Positions 1 through 11,578 of a stretch of 64,000 nucleotides of DNA are shown piece by piece (the stretch's first letter is position 1; each line of letters begins with the position of its first letter). Source of the DNA: Streptomyces sp. NBC_00663. Its GTDB lineage: Bacteria; Actinomycetota; Actinomycetes; Streptomycetales; Streptomycetaceae. Below the pieces are notes generated by a model, which saw only the letters and a list, made by a program, of their open reading frames with translations, was not told where the DNA came from and searched no databases. A program made the position numbers and the translations under genes. The stretch is taken from contig NZ_CP109027.1 of assembly GCF_036226885.1 (NCBI RefSeq), forward strand, positions 7,564,001 to 7,628,000, in the 5' to 3' direction.

Positions 1-1089
1 GGCGGCGATCGCCCCGCCCTGCGGCCACACCACGTGCTGGGTGCCCGTGCCCTCGGGCAGGGTGTCGGCGCGGGCACAGAAGACGTCCACGAAGTCGTCC
101 GGCACACCGGTCAGATACTCGGCCGACCAGTAGTTCCGCAGCCCGGGCGGATCGTCGATCATGCACTGCACGTCCGCGTACGGCATCGTCCCGACGATCT
201 CCGACTCGTGCGGCAGCGCCAGCAGCGGCTGGGCGACCTTGCGCAGGTCCTCCTCGCCGCCCACGTACGTCAGCAACGCGCCGCACACCAGCGTGCCGAC
301 CAGGTGCGGCGGGACGAACTCCTCGGGCGGAGCCATGAAGAACAGCACGCCGCCGGCCGCCTCGTCGGGGCCGGACTCGATGACGTCACGGTAGGTGCGC
401 ACCACCTCCCCGCCGTGCTCGGGCCGGTACAGCAGCAGCGCGATGGAGAACTCCGGCAGTTCGTGCAGCCGGAGCGTGAGCGCGGTCGCGATACCGAAGT
501 TCCCGCCTCCGCCGTGCAGGGCCCAGAACAGCTCCGGGTGGTCGTCCGCGCTCGCGTGCACCTGACGGCCGTCGGCGGTGACCAGGTCGACGCCGAGGAG
601 GTTGTCGACGGCGAGTCCGCACCAGCGGTCCAGCCAGCCGGTGCCGCCCCCGAGGACGAACCCGCCGACGCCGGTGGTGGAGGCCCGGCCGCCGGTGGTG
701 GCGAGGCCGTGGGGCTGGCAGGCCCGGTCCAGGTCGCTCATCGTGGCCCCGCCAGCGATCCGTGCCGCCCGTACCGCGGGAGCGACGGTGACCGCCCGCA
801 TATGGCGCAGGTCGACGACCAGACCGCCGTCGTTCAGCGCCATCCCCGCCACACTGTGCCCGCCGCCGCGCACCGCGATCGGCAGGTCCAGGTCACGGCC
901 GAAGCGCACGGCCCGTACGACGTCGGCCTCGTCCACGCACTGGGCGATCACCGCCGGACGCCGGTCGATCATCGCGTTGAAGACGGTACGGGCCTCGTCG
1001 TAGCCCGAGTCCCCCGGGGCGAACACATCGCCGACCAGTTGCTCGCGGAGCGCGGTGAGCGCCGCGCCCGCCTTCGATGGGGAGGCCAT
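1..1089 (-). CDS. FAD-binding oxidoreductase, berberine-bridge-like (3' end cut off)
   Basis: Flavoprotein oxidoreductase of the FAD_binding_4/BBE group; substrate unknown. Reading from an ATG at 1089 there are 363 codons open to the left window edge, so the C-terminal part is missing. The N-terminal FAD domain is clear: AVRGGGHSVAG near residues 72-82 carries the histidine (about residue 78) used in this family for covalent attachment of the flavin, followed by the glycine-rich GGATMSDLD and GGFVLGGGTGWL segments. The start is the ATG giving MASPSKAGAAL. It is a single gene on the minus strand. Class call is firm; specific reaction cannot be given. Confidence 0.88.
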   Translation of the reverse strand, partial: MASPSKAGAALTALREQLVGDVFAPGDSGYDEARTVFNAMIDRRPAVIAQCVDEADVVRAVRFGRDLDLPIAVRGGGHSVAGMALNDGGLVVDLRHMRAVTVAPAVRAARIAGGATMSDLDRACQPHGLATTGGRASTTGVGGFVLGGGTGWLDRWCGLAVDNLLGVDLVTADGRQVHASADDHPELFWALHGGGGNFGIATALTLRLHELPEFSIALLLYRPEHGGEVVRTYRDVIESGPDEAAGGVLFFMAPPEEFVPPHLVGTLVCGALLTYVGGEEDLRKVAQPLLALPHESEIVGTMPYADVQCMIDDPPGLRNYWSAEYLTGVPDDFVDVFCARADTLPEGTGTQHVVWPQGGAIAA

Positions 1090-1244
1090 GAGGCGCCCCC
1101 TTCCGTGCAGGGGCAGATGGTTCCAGCGTAGGTGGGGCGGGGGCGCTGGTCCTGCCGGGGCGCGGGACGTCCCTGAATGGTCAGAAACGTTCAGGAACAG
1201 AAGCCGGTGTTTCCGCCGGACCTCGTCCGGTGCGGGCGACCGTG

Positions 1245-1280
1245 GCGTGCCGCGAGGCCCTGCGAGAGGCCGCGGCACGC
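1245..1280. terminator. Hairpin after GH15 gene
   Basis: Perfect 10-bp inverted repeat, GCGTGCCGCG and CGCGGCACGC, with a 16-nt loop. It lies 13 nt beyond the stop of the minus-strand GH15 gene and upstream of the FAD oxidoreductase start. There is no T run, which is normal for Streptomyces terminators. Confidence 0.55.
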
Positions 1281-1292
1281 CCGTGACGGGAA

Positions 1293-3119
1293 TCAGCCCC
1301 CGTACGCCCCCGACGCCGTCAGCCGCAGGGCCGTGTCGATCAGCGGGACGTGGCTGAAGGCCTGCGGGAAGTTGCCGACCTGGCGCTGGTTCACCGGGTC
1401 CCACTCCTCCGCGAGCAGTCCGAGGTCGTTGCGCAGGGCGAGGAGCTTCTCGAACAGCTTGCGGGCCTCGTCGACGCGGCCGATCATCGCGAGGTCGTCC
1501 GCCATCCAGAACGAGCAGGCCAGGAAGGCGCCCTCGTCACCGGGCAGCCCGTCGACACCCTCGCTGTCGCCCTCGGTCGGGTAGCGCAGGATGAAGCCGT
1601 CCGGCGTGGACAGCTCGCGCTGGATCGCCTCGATGGTGCCGATGACCCGCTTGTCGTCCGGCGGCAGGAAGCCCATCTGCGGGATCAGCAGCAGCGAGGC
1701 GTCCAGCTCCTGGGACCCGTACGACTGGGTGAAGGTGTTGCGCTCCTTGTCGTAACCCTTCTCACACACGTCCCGGTGGATGTCGTCGCGCAGCTCGCGC
1801 CAGCGCTCCAGCGGGCCGTCCGCGTCACCGGACTCGATGAGCTTGATCGTGCGGTCCACCGCCACCCAGGCCATGACCTTGGAGTGCACGAAGTGGCGGC
1901 GCGGGCCGCGCACCTCCCAGATGCCCTCGTCCGGCTCGTCCCAGTGGTCCTCCAGGTAGCGGATGAGCTTCAGCTGGAGCAGGGACGCGTAGTCGTTACG
2001 GGCCAGCCCGGTCATATGGGCGAGGTGCAGGGCCTCGGTGACCTCGCCGTACACGTCCAGCTGGAGCTGGTGGGCCGCGCCGTTGCCGACCCGGACCGGG
2101 GCGGAGTTCTCGTAGCCCGGCAGCCAGTCCAGCTCGGCCTCGCCCAGCTCCCGCTCACCCGCGATGCCGTACATGATCTGGAGGTTCTCGGGGTCGCCGG
2201 CGACCGCGCGCAGCAGCCACTCGCGCCAGGCGCGGGCCTCCTCGCGGTACCCGGTGCGCAGCAGCGAGGACAGGGTGATGGCCGCGTCACGGAGCCAGGT
2301 GTAGCGGTAGTCCCAGTTGCGGACGCCGCCGATGTCCTCGGGGAGGGAGGTCGTCGGGGCCGCGACGATGCCGCCGGTCGGGGCGTACGTCAGGGCCTTC
2401 AGCGTGATCAGGGAGCGGACGACGGCCTCGCGGTAGGGGCCGTGGTACGTACAGTGCTCGACCCACTCGCGCCAGAAGTCCTCGGTGAGTTCCAGGGACT
2501 GCTCCGGCTCGGGCAGCGGCGGCGCGTCCTTGTGCGAGGGCTGCCAGGAGATGGTGAAGGCGATCCGGTCACCCGGGGCGACCGTGAAGTCCGAGTACGT
2601 GGTCAGCGACTTGCCGTAGGTCTCGCAGTCGGTGTCGAACCACACAGAGTCCGGGCCCGCCACGGCGACCGTACGCCCCTCGTGCTTGTGCACCCACGGC
2701 ACGACCCGCCCGTACGAGAAACGCATCCTGAGGGCCGAGCGCATCGGGACGCGGCCCGAGACACCCTCCACGATCCGGATCAGCTGCGGCGCGCCGTCAC
2801 GCGGCGGCATGAAGTCGGTGATCCTGACCGTGCCGCGTGGGGTGTCCCACTCGGACTCCAGGATCAGCGAGTCGCCGCGGTAGGTGCGCCGGGCCGCGGT
2901 GGGCGGCTCGGCGTCGGCGGCATGCGCGGGCCCCAGGCGCCAGAAGCCGTGCTCCTCGGTGCCCAGCAGGCCGGCGAAGATGGCATGCGAGTCGAAGCGG
3001 GGCAGGCACAGCCAGTCCACTGTGCCGTCCCGGCAGACCAGGGCGGCGGTCTGCATGTCTCCGATGAGTGCGTAGTCTTCGATGCGCCCGGCCACGTGCA
3101 ACTCCAGTCGAACGGCCAC
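1293..3119 (-). CDS. Glycoside hydrolase family 15 (glucoamylase/trehalase-like)
   Basis: Cytoplasmic GH15 enzyme of about 608 residues; relatives hydrolyse alpha-glucosides, and some actinobacterial members are trehalases. The N-terminal trehalase-like domain (GRIEDYALIGDMQTAALV, then DGTVDWLCLPRFDS) is followed by the alpha/alpha-barrel signature GGVRNWDYRYTWLRDA near residue 264 and the C-terminal QAFSHVPLIDTAL. No signal peptide. I chose the GTG at 3119 because a GGGGG ribosome site lies about 5 nt upstream; the open frame continues to 3221 without support, and GTGs a few codons inside are possible. Whether it acts on trehalose or maltooligosaccharides cannot be told from sequence. Confidence 0.85.
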   Translation of the reverse strand: MAVRLELHVAGRIEDYALIGDMQTAALVCRDGTVDWLCLPRFDSHAIFAGLLGTEEHGFWRLGPAHAADAEPPTAARRTYRGDSLILESEWDTPRGTVRITDFMPPRDGAPQLIRIVEGVSGRVPMRSALRMRFSYGRVVPWVHKHEGRTVAVAGPDSVWFDTDCETYGKSLTTYSDFTVAPGDRIAFTISWQPSHKDAPPLPEPEQSLELTEDFWREWVEHCTYHGPYREAVVRSLITLKALTYAPTGGIVAAPTTSLPEDIGGVRNWDYRYTWLRDAAITLSSLLRTGYREEARAWREWLLRAVAGDPENLQIMYGIAGERELGEAELDWLPGYENSAPVRVGNGAAHQLQLDVYGEVTEALHLAHMTGLARNDYASLLQLKLIRYLEDHWDEPDEGIWEVRGPRRHFVHSKVMAWVAVDRTIKLIESGDADGPLERWRELRDDIHRDVCEKGYDKERNTFTQSYGSQELDASLLLIPQMGFLPPDDKRVIGTIEAIQRELSTPDGFILRYPTEGDSEGVDGLPGDEGAFLACSFWMADDLAMIGRVDEARKLFEKLLALRNDLGLLAEEWDPVNQRQVGNFPQAFSHVPLIDTALRLTASGAYGG

Positions 3120-3600
3120 GTCACCCCCTGGGGAAAAGGGGGCTGTCGCTAGTGCGGTCAAGGGGTCGTTGTTATGCGTCGTTGAGCGATGAAGCAAAGC
3201 AGTCGCTGTGCCGCTGGGCAAAACGACGATCTCTTCTCAACGAACTGACGAGCTCACGTTGTTCCGGGGGCGCACGGGCGGGGGGTGGTGCCGTGTTCCC
3301 GGCCGGGCTCGGCAGCGAATGTCCGAGCAGGATACGACGCACGTAGATGATCTGTGTGCCGCTCCGGGCAACGCGGATGGGCCGAACGGGTGAGCAGCCG
3401 GTGAGAAACCCGTGACGGGTGTGGGTCTGTGTCGGTGCGTGCGCGGAGCGTGGCCGGAAGCCATCCCCCCGAGGCGCTGATACCCTGGTAGCCCGTGGAC
3501 CGGTGGTGGACAAAACCCCCGACCGCAGCGACGGCGACGCCGGGAATCTCCGGTCACAGCGCCGCCCCGCACTCCAGATCGCGACCACGGGAGCCCCCTC
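3120..3600. promoter_or_regulatory. Divergent intergenic region, GH15 / pyrG
   Basis: Non-coding 481 bp between divergent genes; it must hold both promoters. Visible are a short inverted repeat ACCCGT-G-ACGGGT near 3408-3420 and a GATACCCT -10-like element just upstream of pyrG near 3480. I could not assign a convincing -35. No small gene with a good ribosome site was seen. Confidence 0.4.
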
Positions 3601-5274
<1,674 letters not shown>

Positions 5275-5292
5275 CACAACAGTTGTACGGTG

Positions 5293-5329
5293 GCCGGGGC
5301 GTTCGCATTCAACAGGCGGGCGCCCCGGC
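5293..5329 (+). terminator. Hairpin after pyrG
   Basis: Inverted repeat GCCGGGGCG and CGCCCCGGC (9 bp, 19-nt loop) followed by TTCTCTTT. It lies between pyrG and the NUDIX gene, so it may only partly separate them. Confidence 0.55.
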
Positions 5330-5360
5330 TTCTCTTTGAGCACGTGCGGAAGGACTGGGC

Positions 5361-5987
5361 ATGACGATCAAGGACACCCCCGAGGAGTGGGAGATCCGGG
5401 CGACGGAGACCCCCTTCGTGGGCAACAAGACCTCCGTCCGCACCGACGACGTGGTCATGCCCGACGGCAAGGTCGTCCGCCGTGACTACCAGGTCCACCC
5501 CGGCTCGGTCGGCGTCCTCGCCCTCGACGAGGAGGGCCGCGTGCTGCTGATCAGGCAGTACCGCCACCCGGTACGCCAGAAGCTGTGGGAGATCCCGGCC
5601 GGTCTGCTCGATGTGCCGGGTGAGAACCCGCTGCACGCGGCCCAGCGCGAGCTGTACGAGGAAGCCCACGTCAAGGCCGAGGACTGGCGGGTGCTGGCCG
5701 ACGTCTACACCACGGCCGGCGGCTGCGACGAGGCGGTGCGGATCTTCCTGGCCCGCGATCTTTCGGAGGCCGAGGGCGAGCGCTTCGAGGTGGAGCACGA
5801 GGAGATCGACCTGGAGTACGCGCGCGTGCCCCTCGACGAGCTCGTCCGGGGGGTCCTCGCGGGCGAGTTGCACAACAACTGCCTGGTGGTGGGCGTGCTT
5901 TCGCTGGTCGCCGCGCAGAACGGCGACGGCCTCGACGCCCTGCGCCCGGCGGACGCGCCGTGGCCGGCGCGTCCCTTCGAGTCCTGA
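5361..5987 (+). CDS. NUDIX hydrolase, ADP-ribose pyrophosphatase type
   Basis: Predicted to hydrolyse ADP-ribose or similar nucleoside diphosphate compounds. The Nudix box lies at about residues 80-102 (GLLDVPGE...RELYEEAHV), with the RE..EE metal-binding core intact and alanine in place of the usual glycine after EE. QYRHPVRQKLWEIPAGLL upstream is typical of the NudF/ADP-ribose group. 208 aa. The ATG has GGAAGGA about 10 nt upstream. In mycobacteria this gene also follows pyrG and precedes xerD; here no xerD follows. Confidence 0.9.
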   Translation: MTIKDTPEEWEIRATETPFVGNKTSVRTDDVVMPDGKVVRRDYQVHPGSVGVLALDEEGRVLLIRQYRHPVRQKLWEIPAGLLDVPGENPLHAAQRELYEEAHVKAEDWRVLADVYTTAGGCDEAVRIFLARDLSEAEGERFEVEHEEIDLEYARVPLDELVRGVLAGELHNNCLVVGVLSLVAAQNGDGLDALRPADAPWPARPFES

Positions 5988-6053
5988 ACGCTCCTGGTGT
6001 GACCATCGGTTGATCCGATCGGGCGACCTGCCCGCCGCGCTCCACCTGGAACG

Positions 6054-6082
6054 TTGCAGAGGGTGAACTACGCTCTGTAAAT
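6054..6082 (+). promoter_or_regulatory. Possible promoter of TPR ATPase gene
   Basis: TTGCAG and GTAAAT separated by 17 nt, about 55 nt upstream of the start codon. It is a moderate match only, chosen because it is the best hexamer pair in this gap. Confidence 0.35.
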
Positions 6083-6136
6083 GCCCGTTCGGAGTCCCGG
6101 CGGGCTTGCGCGTGCGGTGGGACGGGAGTGTGGCCC

Positions 6137-8200
6137 GTGACGGACCAGGCGGTGGACACGAGCGGCGTTCAGCTGTCGGCCGAGGGTCAATTCCTGGGCC
6201 GGAACAGAGAGTTGAAGGAGCTCCGCGCCGACATCGAGCGGGCGGGCCTCGACACCCTCTCCGGCAAGAAGGCCCCCCGCGCGCGCGTGCTGCTCATCGC
6301 GGGCCGGCCGGGCTCGGGCCGCACCGCCCTCGCCGAGGAGCTCGTACGACAGGTCGCGGACCGTTACGACGACGGGGTGCTCCGGGCGCGTCTGAGCGAG
6401 CCCGACGGCACCCCGGTCCCGGTCGAGCACACCGCCCGTGAGCTGCTCGCCGCCCTGGACCTGCCGACCCCGGCAGGCGCCGCCGAGGACGACCTCACGG
6501 CGGCGCTCCGCGAGGCCCTCGCCGACCGCAGCGCGCTGCTCCTGCTCGACGACGCGGTCACCGCCGACCAGGTCGACGCCCTCCTCCCGGACACCCCGGA
6601 CTGTCTGGTCGTCGCCGTGTCCGACGGCCCGCTCACCGGTATCTCCGACGTCCGCCCCTGCACCCTCGGCGGCCTCGACACCAAGTCCGCCCTGGAGCTG
6701 CTGACCCGGCACACCGGCTCGGTCCGCATCACCGTCGACCCCCGTGCCGCCGAGGGCCTCGTCGAGGTGTGCCAGGCCCAGCCCGCCGCCCTGACGATGG
6801 CCGGCGGCTGGCTCGCCGCCCGGCCGAAAGCCGCCGTCGCCGACCTCGCCAAGCATCTGCACGCCGAGGGCGACGAGGGGACGCCGCTGACCCGGGTCTT
6901 CCGCCTCGCCTACGGCTCCCTGCCCAGCCCCGCCGCCCGGGTACTGCGTCTGCTCTCCCTCGCCCCGGCCGGCCTGGTCGACCCGCACACCGCCTCCGCC
7001 CTCGCCGGCTGCTCGGTGGGCGGCGCCCGCACCACCCTGGACGACTTCGTCGCCCTCGGCCTGCTGCACTCCGTGGAGTCCCCGCTGCCGCAGTACGAGG
7101 TGCCGGCCTGTCTGCACCCCCTGCTGAAGTCCCTCGCCGAGACCCAGGACCGCCCCGCCGAGCTCCAGCTGGCCCGCGCCCGGATGCTGGAGCGCACGGT
7201 GCGGCTGCTCCAGTCCTGCCGTGCCATCACCGAGACGGACAACCCCGAGGCCCGCGAGAAGCTCCAGGGCATGCCCCGCTCCCTGCGCTTCCCCAGCCCC
7301 CGGGCTGCCGAGGAGTGGCTGCGCGTCCGCAGGCCCGCCCTGCTGGCCTCGGCGCGGCTCGCCGTCGCCGACGGGGAACTCGACACCCTCGCCAGACGGC
7401 TGATGTCCCAGCTGGTCAGGGCGATGGTCGCGCACTTCGGCACCCAGGCCGCGGCCCCCGACCTGTACGGCATCCACCGGCTCGTCCTCGATGTGGCCGA
7501 GCGCCGGGAGCTGCCCCGGGAGCAGGCGGCGGCGCTGCTGAACCTGGGCGATCTGGACGCCCAGACCGGGCGCACGGCCGACGCGCTCACCCGTTATCGG
7601 GCCGCGCTGGACGCCGGACGGGCGGCAAACGATCCGTATGCGACCGGCCGCGCGATGGAATCCGTAGGCGGCGCGCATCTGGAGCTCGGGGACTACGACC
7701 GGGCCGCCGACTGGTTCGGCCGCGCCCTCGCCCAGCGCCTGGCCCGCGACGAGCGCGCGGACGCCGCCCGGCTGTACGGGCGGATCGCCGCCGCCCACAC
7801 CTACGCGGGCCGGTACGGCGAGGCGCTGCGGAGCTGGCGGGCCGCGGTCGCCGGGTACCGCAAGGAGGGCGATGTGGCCGCCCACGCACGGGCGTTGAGC
7901 GAGGTGGCGCGGGTCCAGGAGTACGCAGGACGGCCCGAGGAATCGCTGCGCACCTGCCAGGAGGCCGTCGAGTGGGCGCGGCGCGCGGAGGACGCCCGGT
8001 TGCAGGCCGCGTTGCATCTGAGGCTCGCCGACACCCTGGACCACCTGGGCGATCCGGCCGCCGCGACGCTGCACCGGGGGGCCGCCGGGCGGCTGCTGGG
8101 GGAGGAGCTTTCGGAGCCGGAAGTGGAACCGGAGCGGCCTGATCCTTCGAAACAAGACGCTGATGCCTGCGAAATCCGTAGTACACCCGCAGAAGATTGA
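6137..8200 (+). CDS. STAND-like P-loop ATPase with TPR repeats
   Basis: Large predicted signalling ATPase (687 aa) of unknown function. After FLGRNRELKELR, typical of AAA_16/NB-ARC proteins, comes a Walker A variant GRPGSGRTAL (about residues 55-64) and a hydrophobic strand ending in acid, ALLLLDDAV. The middle is a helical winged region, and residues about 468-653 are tetratricopeptide repeats (LLNLGDLDAQTGRTADALTR, SVGGAHLELGDYDRAADW and later units). No DNA-binding domain or membrane segment is seen. The GTG at 6137 is preceded by GGGAG at 8 nt; a GTG at 6128 is in frame but lies on that site. It lies between the NUDIX gene and ald, where other actinobacteria keep xerD. Confidence 0.78.
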   Translation: MTDQAVDTSGVQLSAEGQFLGRNRELKELRADIERAGLDTLSGKKAPRARVLLIAGRPGSGRTALAEELVRQVADRYDDGVLRARLSEPDGTPVPVEHTARELLAALDLPTPAGAAEDDLTAALREALADRSALLLLDDAVTADQVDALLPDTPDCLVVAVSDGPLTGISDVRPCTLGGLDTKSALELLTRHTGSVRITVDPRAAEGLVEVCQAQPAALTMAGGWLAARPKAAVADLAKHLHAEGDEGTPLTRVFRLAYGSLPSPAARVLRLLSLAPAGLVDPHTASALAGCSVGGARTTLDDFVALGLLHSVESPLPQYEVPACLHPLLKSLAETQDRPAELQLARARMLERTVRLLQSCRAITETDNPEAREKLQGMPRSLRFPSPRAAEEWLRVRRPALLASARLAVADGELDTLARRLMSQLVRAMVAHFGTQAAAPDLYGIHRLVLDVAERRELPREQAAALLNLGDLDAQTGRTADALTRYRAALDAGRAANDPYATGRAMESVGGAHLELGDYDRAADWFGRALAQRLARDERADAARLYGRIAAAHTYAGRYGEALRSWRAAVAGYRKEGDVAAHARALSEVARVQEYAGRPEESLRTCQEAVEWARRAEDARLQAALHLRLADTLDHLGDPAAATLHRGAAGRLLGEELSEPEVEPERPDPSKQDADACEIRSTPAED

Positions 8201-8213
8201 TGCAATGAAAGGC

Positions 8214-8241
8214 TGGACAGCGGGAACACCTTCATTAGACT
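8214..8241 (+). promoter_or_regulatory. Probable ald promoter
   Basis: TGGACA (8214-8219) and TAGACT (8236-8241) with a 16-nt spacer, about 100 nt upstream of the alanine dehydrogenase start in an otherwise AT-richer patch. Confidence 0.5.
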
Positions 8242-8344
8242 GGCTCTGCCGCACCTTCTCCTGCGGTGTCTCCCGGTGTGCTCGTGCATGCCCGGGTATG
8301 TGTTCTATTGCCCCACATCCACTGAGCCAAGGACCGTGATCCAC

Positions 8345-9460
<1,116 letters not shown>

Positions 9461-9537
9461 GCCCCTGACCTCGCCGAACGGCTAAGTCACCTTTTCGTAA
9501 AGGCGATACGTCAACATGGCGTGTCAACGACGCGCAC

Positions 9538-9570
9538 CCGGCCGGACCTTGCCCGACAAGGTCCGGCCGG
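9538..9570 (+). terminator. Strong hairpin after ald
   Basis: Perfect 14-bp inverted repeat CCGGCCGGACCTTG / CAAGGTCCGGCCGG with a 5-nt loop, 77 nt after the ald stop. One of the two strongest intrinsic hairpins in the window; it separates ald from parA. Confidence 0.85.
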
Positions 9571-9728
9571 ATGTGTGTATGGTCACTTTGCGACTCTCGG
9601 TCAACTCGCCTCGAACGTAACCCTTTGGTCGATTCGCACACCCGTGAAACCTGCCGTGCGACGGCCGTACGCCCTTGACAGAGGGATGTTTCATTGCCGA
9701 CACATCGGGCCGGGTCCGGCGGATTGTG

Positions 9729-9758
9729 TTGCTGCGGACGCCCGACACGCCATAGAGT
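9729..9758 (+). promoter_or_regulatory. Probable parA promoter
   Basis: TTGCTG (9729-9734) and TAGAGT (9753-9758) with an 18-nt spacer, 72 nt upstream of the parA-like start. A second TTGACA at 9675-9680 lacks a good -10. The rest of 9571-9728 shows no gene and no parS-type GTTTCACGTGAAAC site. Confidence 0.5.
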
Positions 9759-9830
9759 CGCCGACTGTCGGCATGGTGCCACGCTGACCTGTCTAGAAGT
9801 TTCCTGGTCACCAAGGAGGTAAGACGACTT

Positions 9831-11009
9831 GTGAATGAGTCGACATTTTCTCCCGGGGGTGGTCAACCAGGAGTGCCGGTACGGGACCAGGGTCCCGCGG
9901 GGTTCGAGGCTGTCGGCTCCGTCGCGGTGCGCACCTTCGCAGCCCACCGGAGTCACCAGCAGACCCGCGTGACTCTGTCAGCACACCAGAGCATGGATGG
10001 CCATCACGTGAACGCCATGGCCGGCGACGGAAGTGGCGCGCCCCACAGCCAGTTCGCCGACTACGACGAACTGCCCGAGGGGCACTTCTACGACCCCGAC
10101 GCCGAGTACGAGCCCGACCCCGAGTACGCGGCCACGCTCGCTCCCGACGCTGCCCGTCAGCGCCGCGAGCGCATCGGCCCGACCGGTCGCCCGCTGCCGT
10201 ACTTCCCGATCCCGGGTCCGCTGACGGACCACGGGCCCGCGAAGATCATCGCGATGTGCAACCAGAAGGGCGGCGTCGGCAAGACCACGTCGACCATCAA
10301 CCTGGGTGCCGCCCTCGCGGAGTACGGACGCCGGGTGCTGCTCGTGGACTTCGACCCGCAGGGCGCGCTGTCGGTGGGACTCGGTGTCAACCCGATGGAG
10401 CTCGACCTCACCGTCTACAACCTGCTCATGGAGCGGGGCATGGCGGCCGACGAGGTCCTGCTGAAGACCGCGGTCCCCAACATGGACCTGCTGCCGAGCA
10501 ATATCGACTTGTCGGCGGCGGAGGTCCAGCTGGTCTCCGAGGTCGCGCGCGAGTCGACGCTCCAGCGTGCCCTGAAGCCGCTCATGGCCGACTACGACTA
10601 CATCGTGATCGACTGTCAGCCTTCACTGGGTCTGCTCACGGTCAACGCCCTGACGGCCGCGCACAAGGTGATAGTGCCTCTGGAGTGTGAGTTCTTCGCG
10701 CTGCGTGGTGTCGCCCTGCTGACGGAGACCATCGAGAAGGTCCAGGAGCGGCTCAACCCCGAGCTGGAGCTCGACGGCATCCTCGCCACGATGTACGACT
10801 CGCGCACGGTCCACAGTCGCGAGGTCCTGGCCCGGGTGGTCGAGGCGTTCGACGATCACGTCTACCACACGGTCATCGGACGCACGGTCCGCTTCCCGGA
10901 GACCACGGTCGCCGGCGAGCCGATCACCACGTACGCCTCCAACTCCGTCGGCGCCGCCGCCTACCGCCAGCTCGCCAGGGAGGTGCTCGCCCGGTGTCAC
11001 GCCGAGTGA
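9831..11009 (+). CDS. ParA/Soj-like chromosome-partitioning ATPase
   Basis: Deviant Walker ATPase. The P-loop KGGVGKTT starts at residue 146, Walker A' is LLVDFDPQGALSVG and Walker B is YDYIVIDCQPSLGLL. The first 140 or so residues are a low-complexity acidic extension (EYEPDPEYAA) before the conserved AKIIAMCNQKG. A near-perfect AAGGAGGT ribosome site 10 nt before GTG 9831 supports the long form; ATGs at 9993 and 10018 are weaker. No ParB lies nearby; instead the gene overlaps a small RHH-like protein and then scpA-scpB. This is the second, conserved ParA-like gene of actinobacteria, not the oriC parA. Confidence 0.92.
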   Translation: MNESTFSPGGGQPGVPVRDQGPAGFEAVGSVAVRTFAAHRSHQQTRVTLSAHQSMDGHHVNAMAGDGSGAPHSQFADYDELPEGHFYDPDAEYEPDPEYAATLAPDAARQRRERIGPTGRPLPYFPIPGPLTDHGPAKIIAMCNQKGGVGKTTSTINLGAALAEYGRRVLLVDFDPQGALSVGLGVNPMELDLTVYNLLMERGMAADEVLLKTAVPNMDLLPSNIDLSAAEVQLVSEVARESTLQRALKPLMADYDYIVIDCQPSLGLLTVNALTAAHKVIVPLECEFFALRGVALLTETIEKVQERLNPELELDGILATMYDSRTVHSREVLARVVEAFDDHVYHTVIGRTVRFPETTVAGEPITTYASNSVGAAAYRQLAREVLARCHAE

Positions 11010-11560
11010 GTCTGCCGGGGGCCGACGAACTCTTCCGTACGACAGGGGGAATGGCGCTCCAGCCGTCCACTCCACGACGGGGGGCCAACGGCGAAGCCCG
11101 GGTGCCCGCTCCCGCCGGCGAGAGCGACGGAACGGCGGCGGAGGACGCACCGCACTCCGTGCCCGCCCAGGGCGGGGACGGCGACGGGGCGGAGCACGTG
11201 GCCACGGAGCCGGCCGAGACCGGTGAGTCCCGCAGCCGGGGCACCGCGACGGAGCGCTCCGCACGACGTCAGGACACGCAGGAAGGTTCTGCCGCCGCAC
11301 CGCGCAAGCAGCGCGGTGGCGGCAGCAGGGCGCCCGCGCGCCGGCCCAGCGGCCGGGAGCGGCACGACGAGAAGATCACTGTGTACGTCTCTGCCGAGGA
11401 GCTCATGGACCTGGAGCACGCGCGTCTGGTGCTCCGCGGCGAGCACGGCCTGGCCGTCGACCGCGGGCGCATCGTCCGTGAGGCGGTCGCCGTGGTGCTG
11501 GCCGATCTGGAGTCCCGCGGGGACGCGAGCATCCTCGTACGACGGCTGCGCGGGCGGTAG
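10994..11560 (+). CDS. Basic protein with C-terminal ribbon-helix-helix-like domain
   Basis: 188-aa protein of unknown function. Residues 1-126 are disordered, rich in Glu, Ala, Arg and Gly. From about residue 127 there is a strand (KITVYVS), a helix (AEELMDLEHARLVLR) and a second helix (DRGRIVREAVAVVLADLE), the pattern of MetJ/Arc-type DNA-binding dimers. It starts inside the 3' end of parA (16-nt overlap; GTG 10994 lies 10 nt after AGGGAGG, and a GTG at 11006 would give a GTGA overlap), so the two are translationally coupled. Small RHH proteins are the DNA-binding partners of many plasmid ParA ATPases, so I infer a ParA partner role. The fold call is by eye. Confidence 0.7.
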   Translation: MSRRVSLPGADELFRTTGGMALQPSTPRRGANGEARVPAPAGESDGTAAEDAPHSVPAQGGDGDGAEHVATEPAETGESRSRGTATERSARRQDTQEGSAAAPRKQRGGGSRAPARRPSGRERHDEKITVYVSAEELMDLEHARLVLRGEHGLAVDRGRIVREAVAVVLADLESRGDASILVRRLRGR

Positions 11561-11578
11561 CGGTAGCCTGCGGAGGCC

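Noticed and set aside
34-1131. Plus-strand open frame at the left edge
   Set aside because: The minus strand encodes a recognisable FAD oxidoreductase running off the edge; the plus frame is its shadow.
1350-3152. 600-codon plus-strand frame over the GH15 gene
   Set aside because: The GH15 motifs are on the minus strand; the plus frame has none.
9461-11020. parS centromere near the ParA-like gene
   Set aside because: No GTTTCACGTGAAAC or near match was found on either strand by eye.
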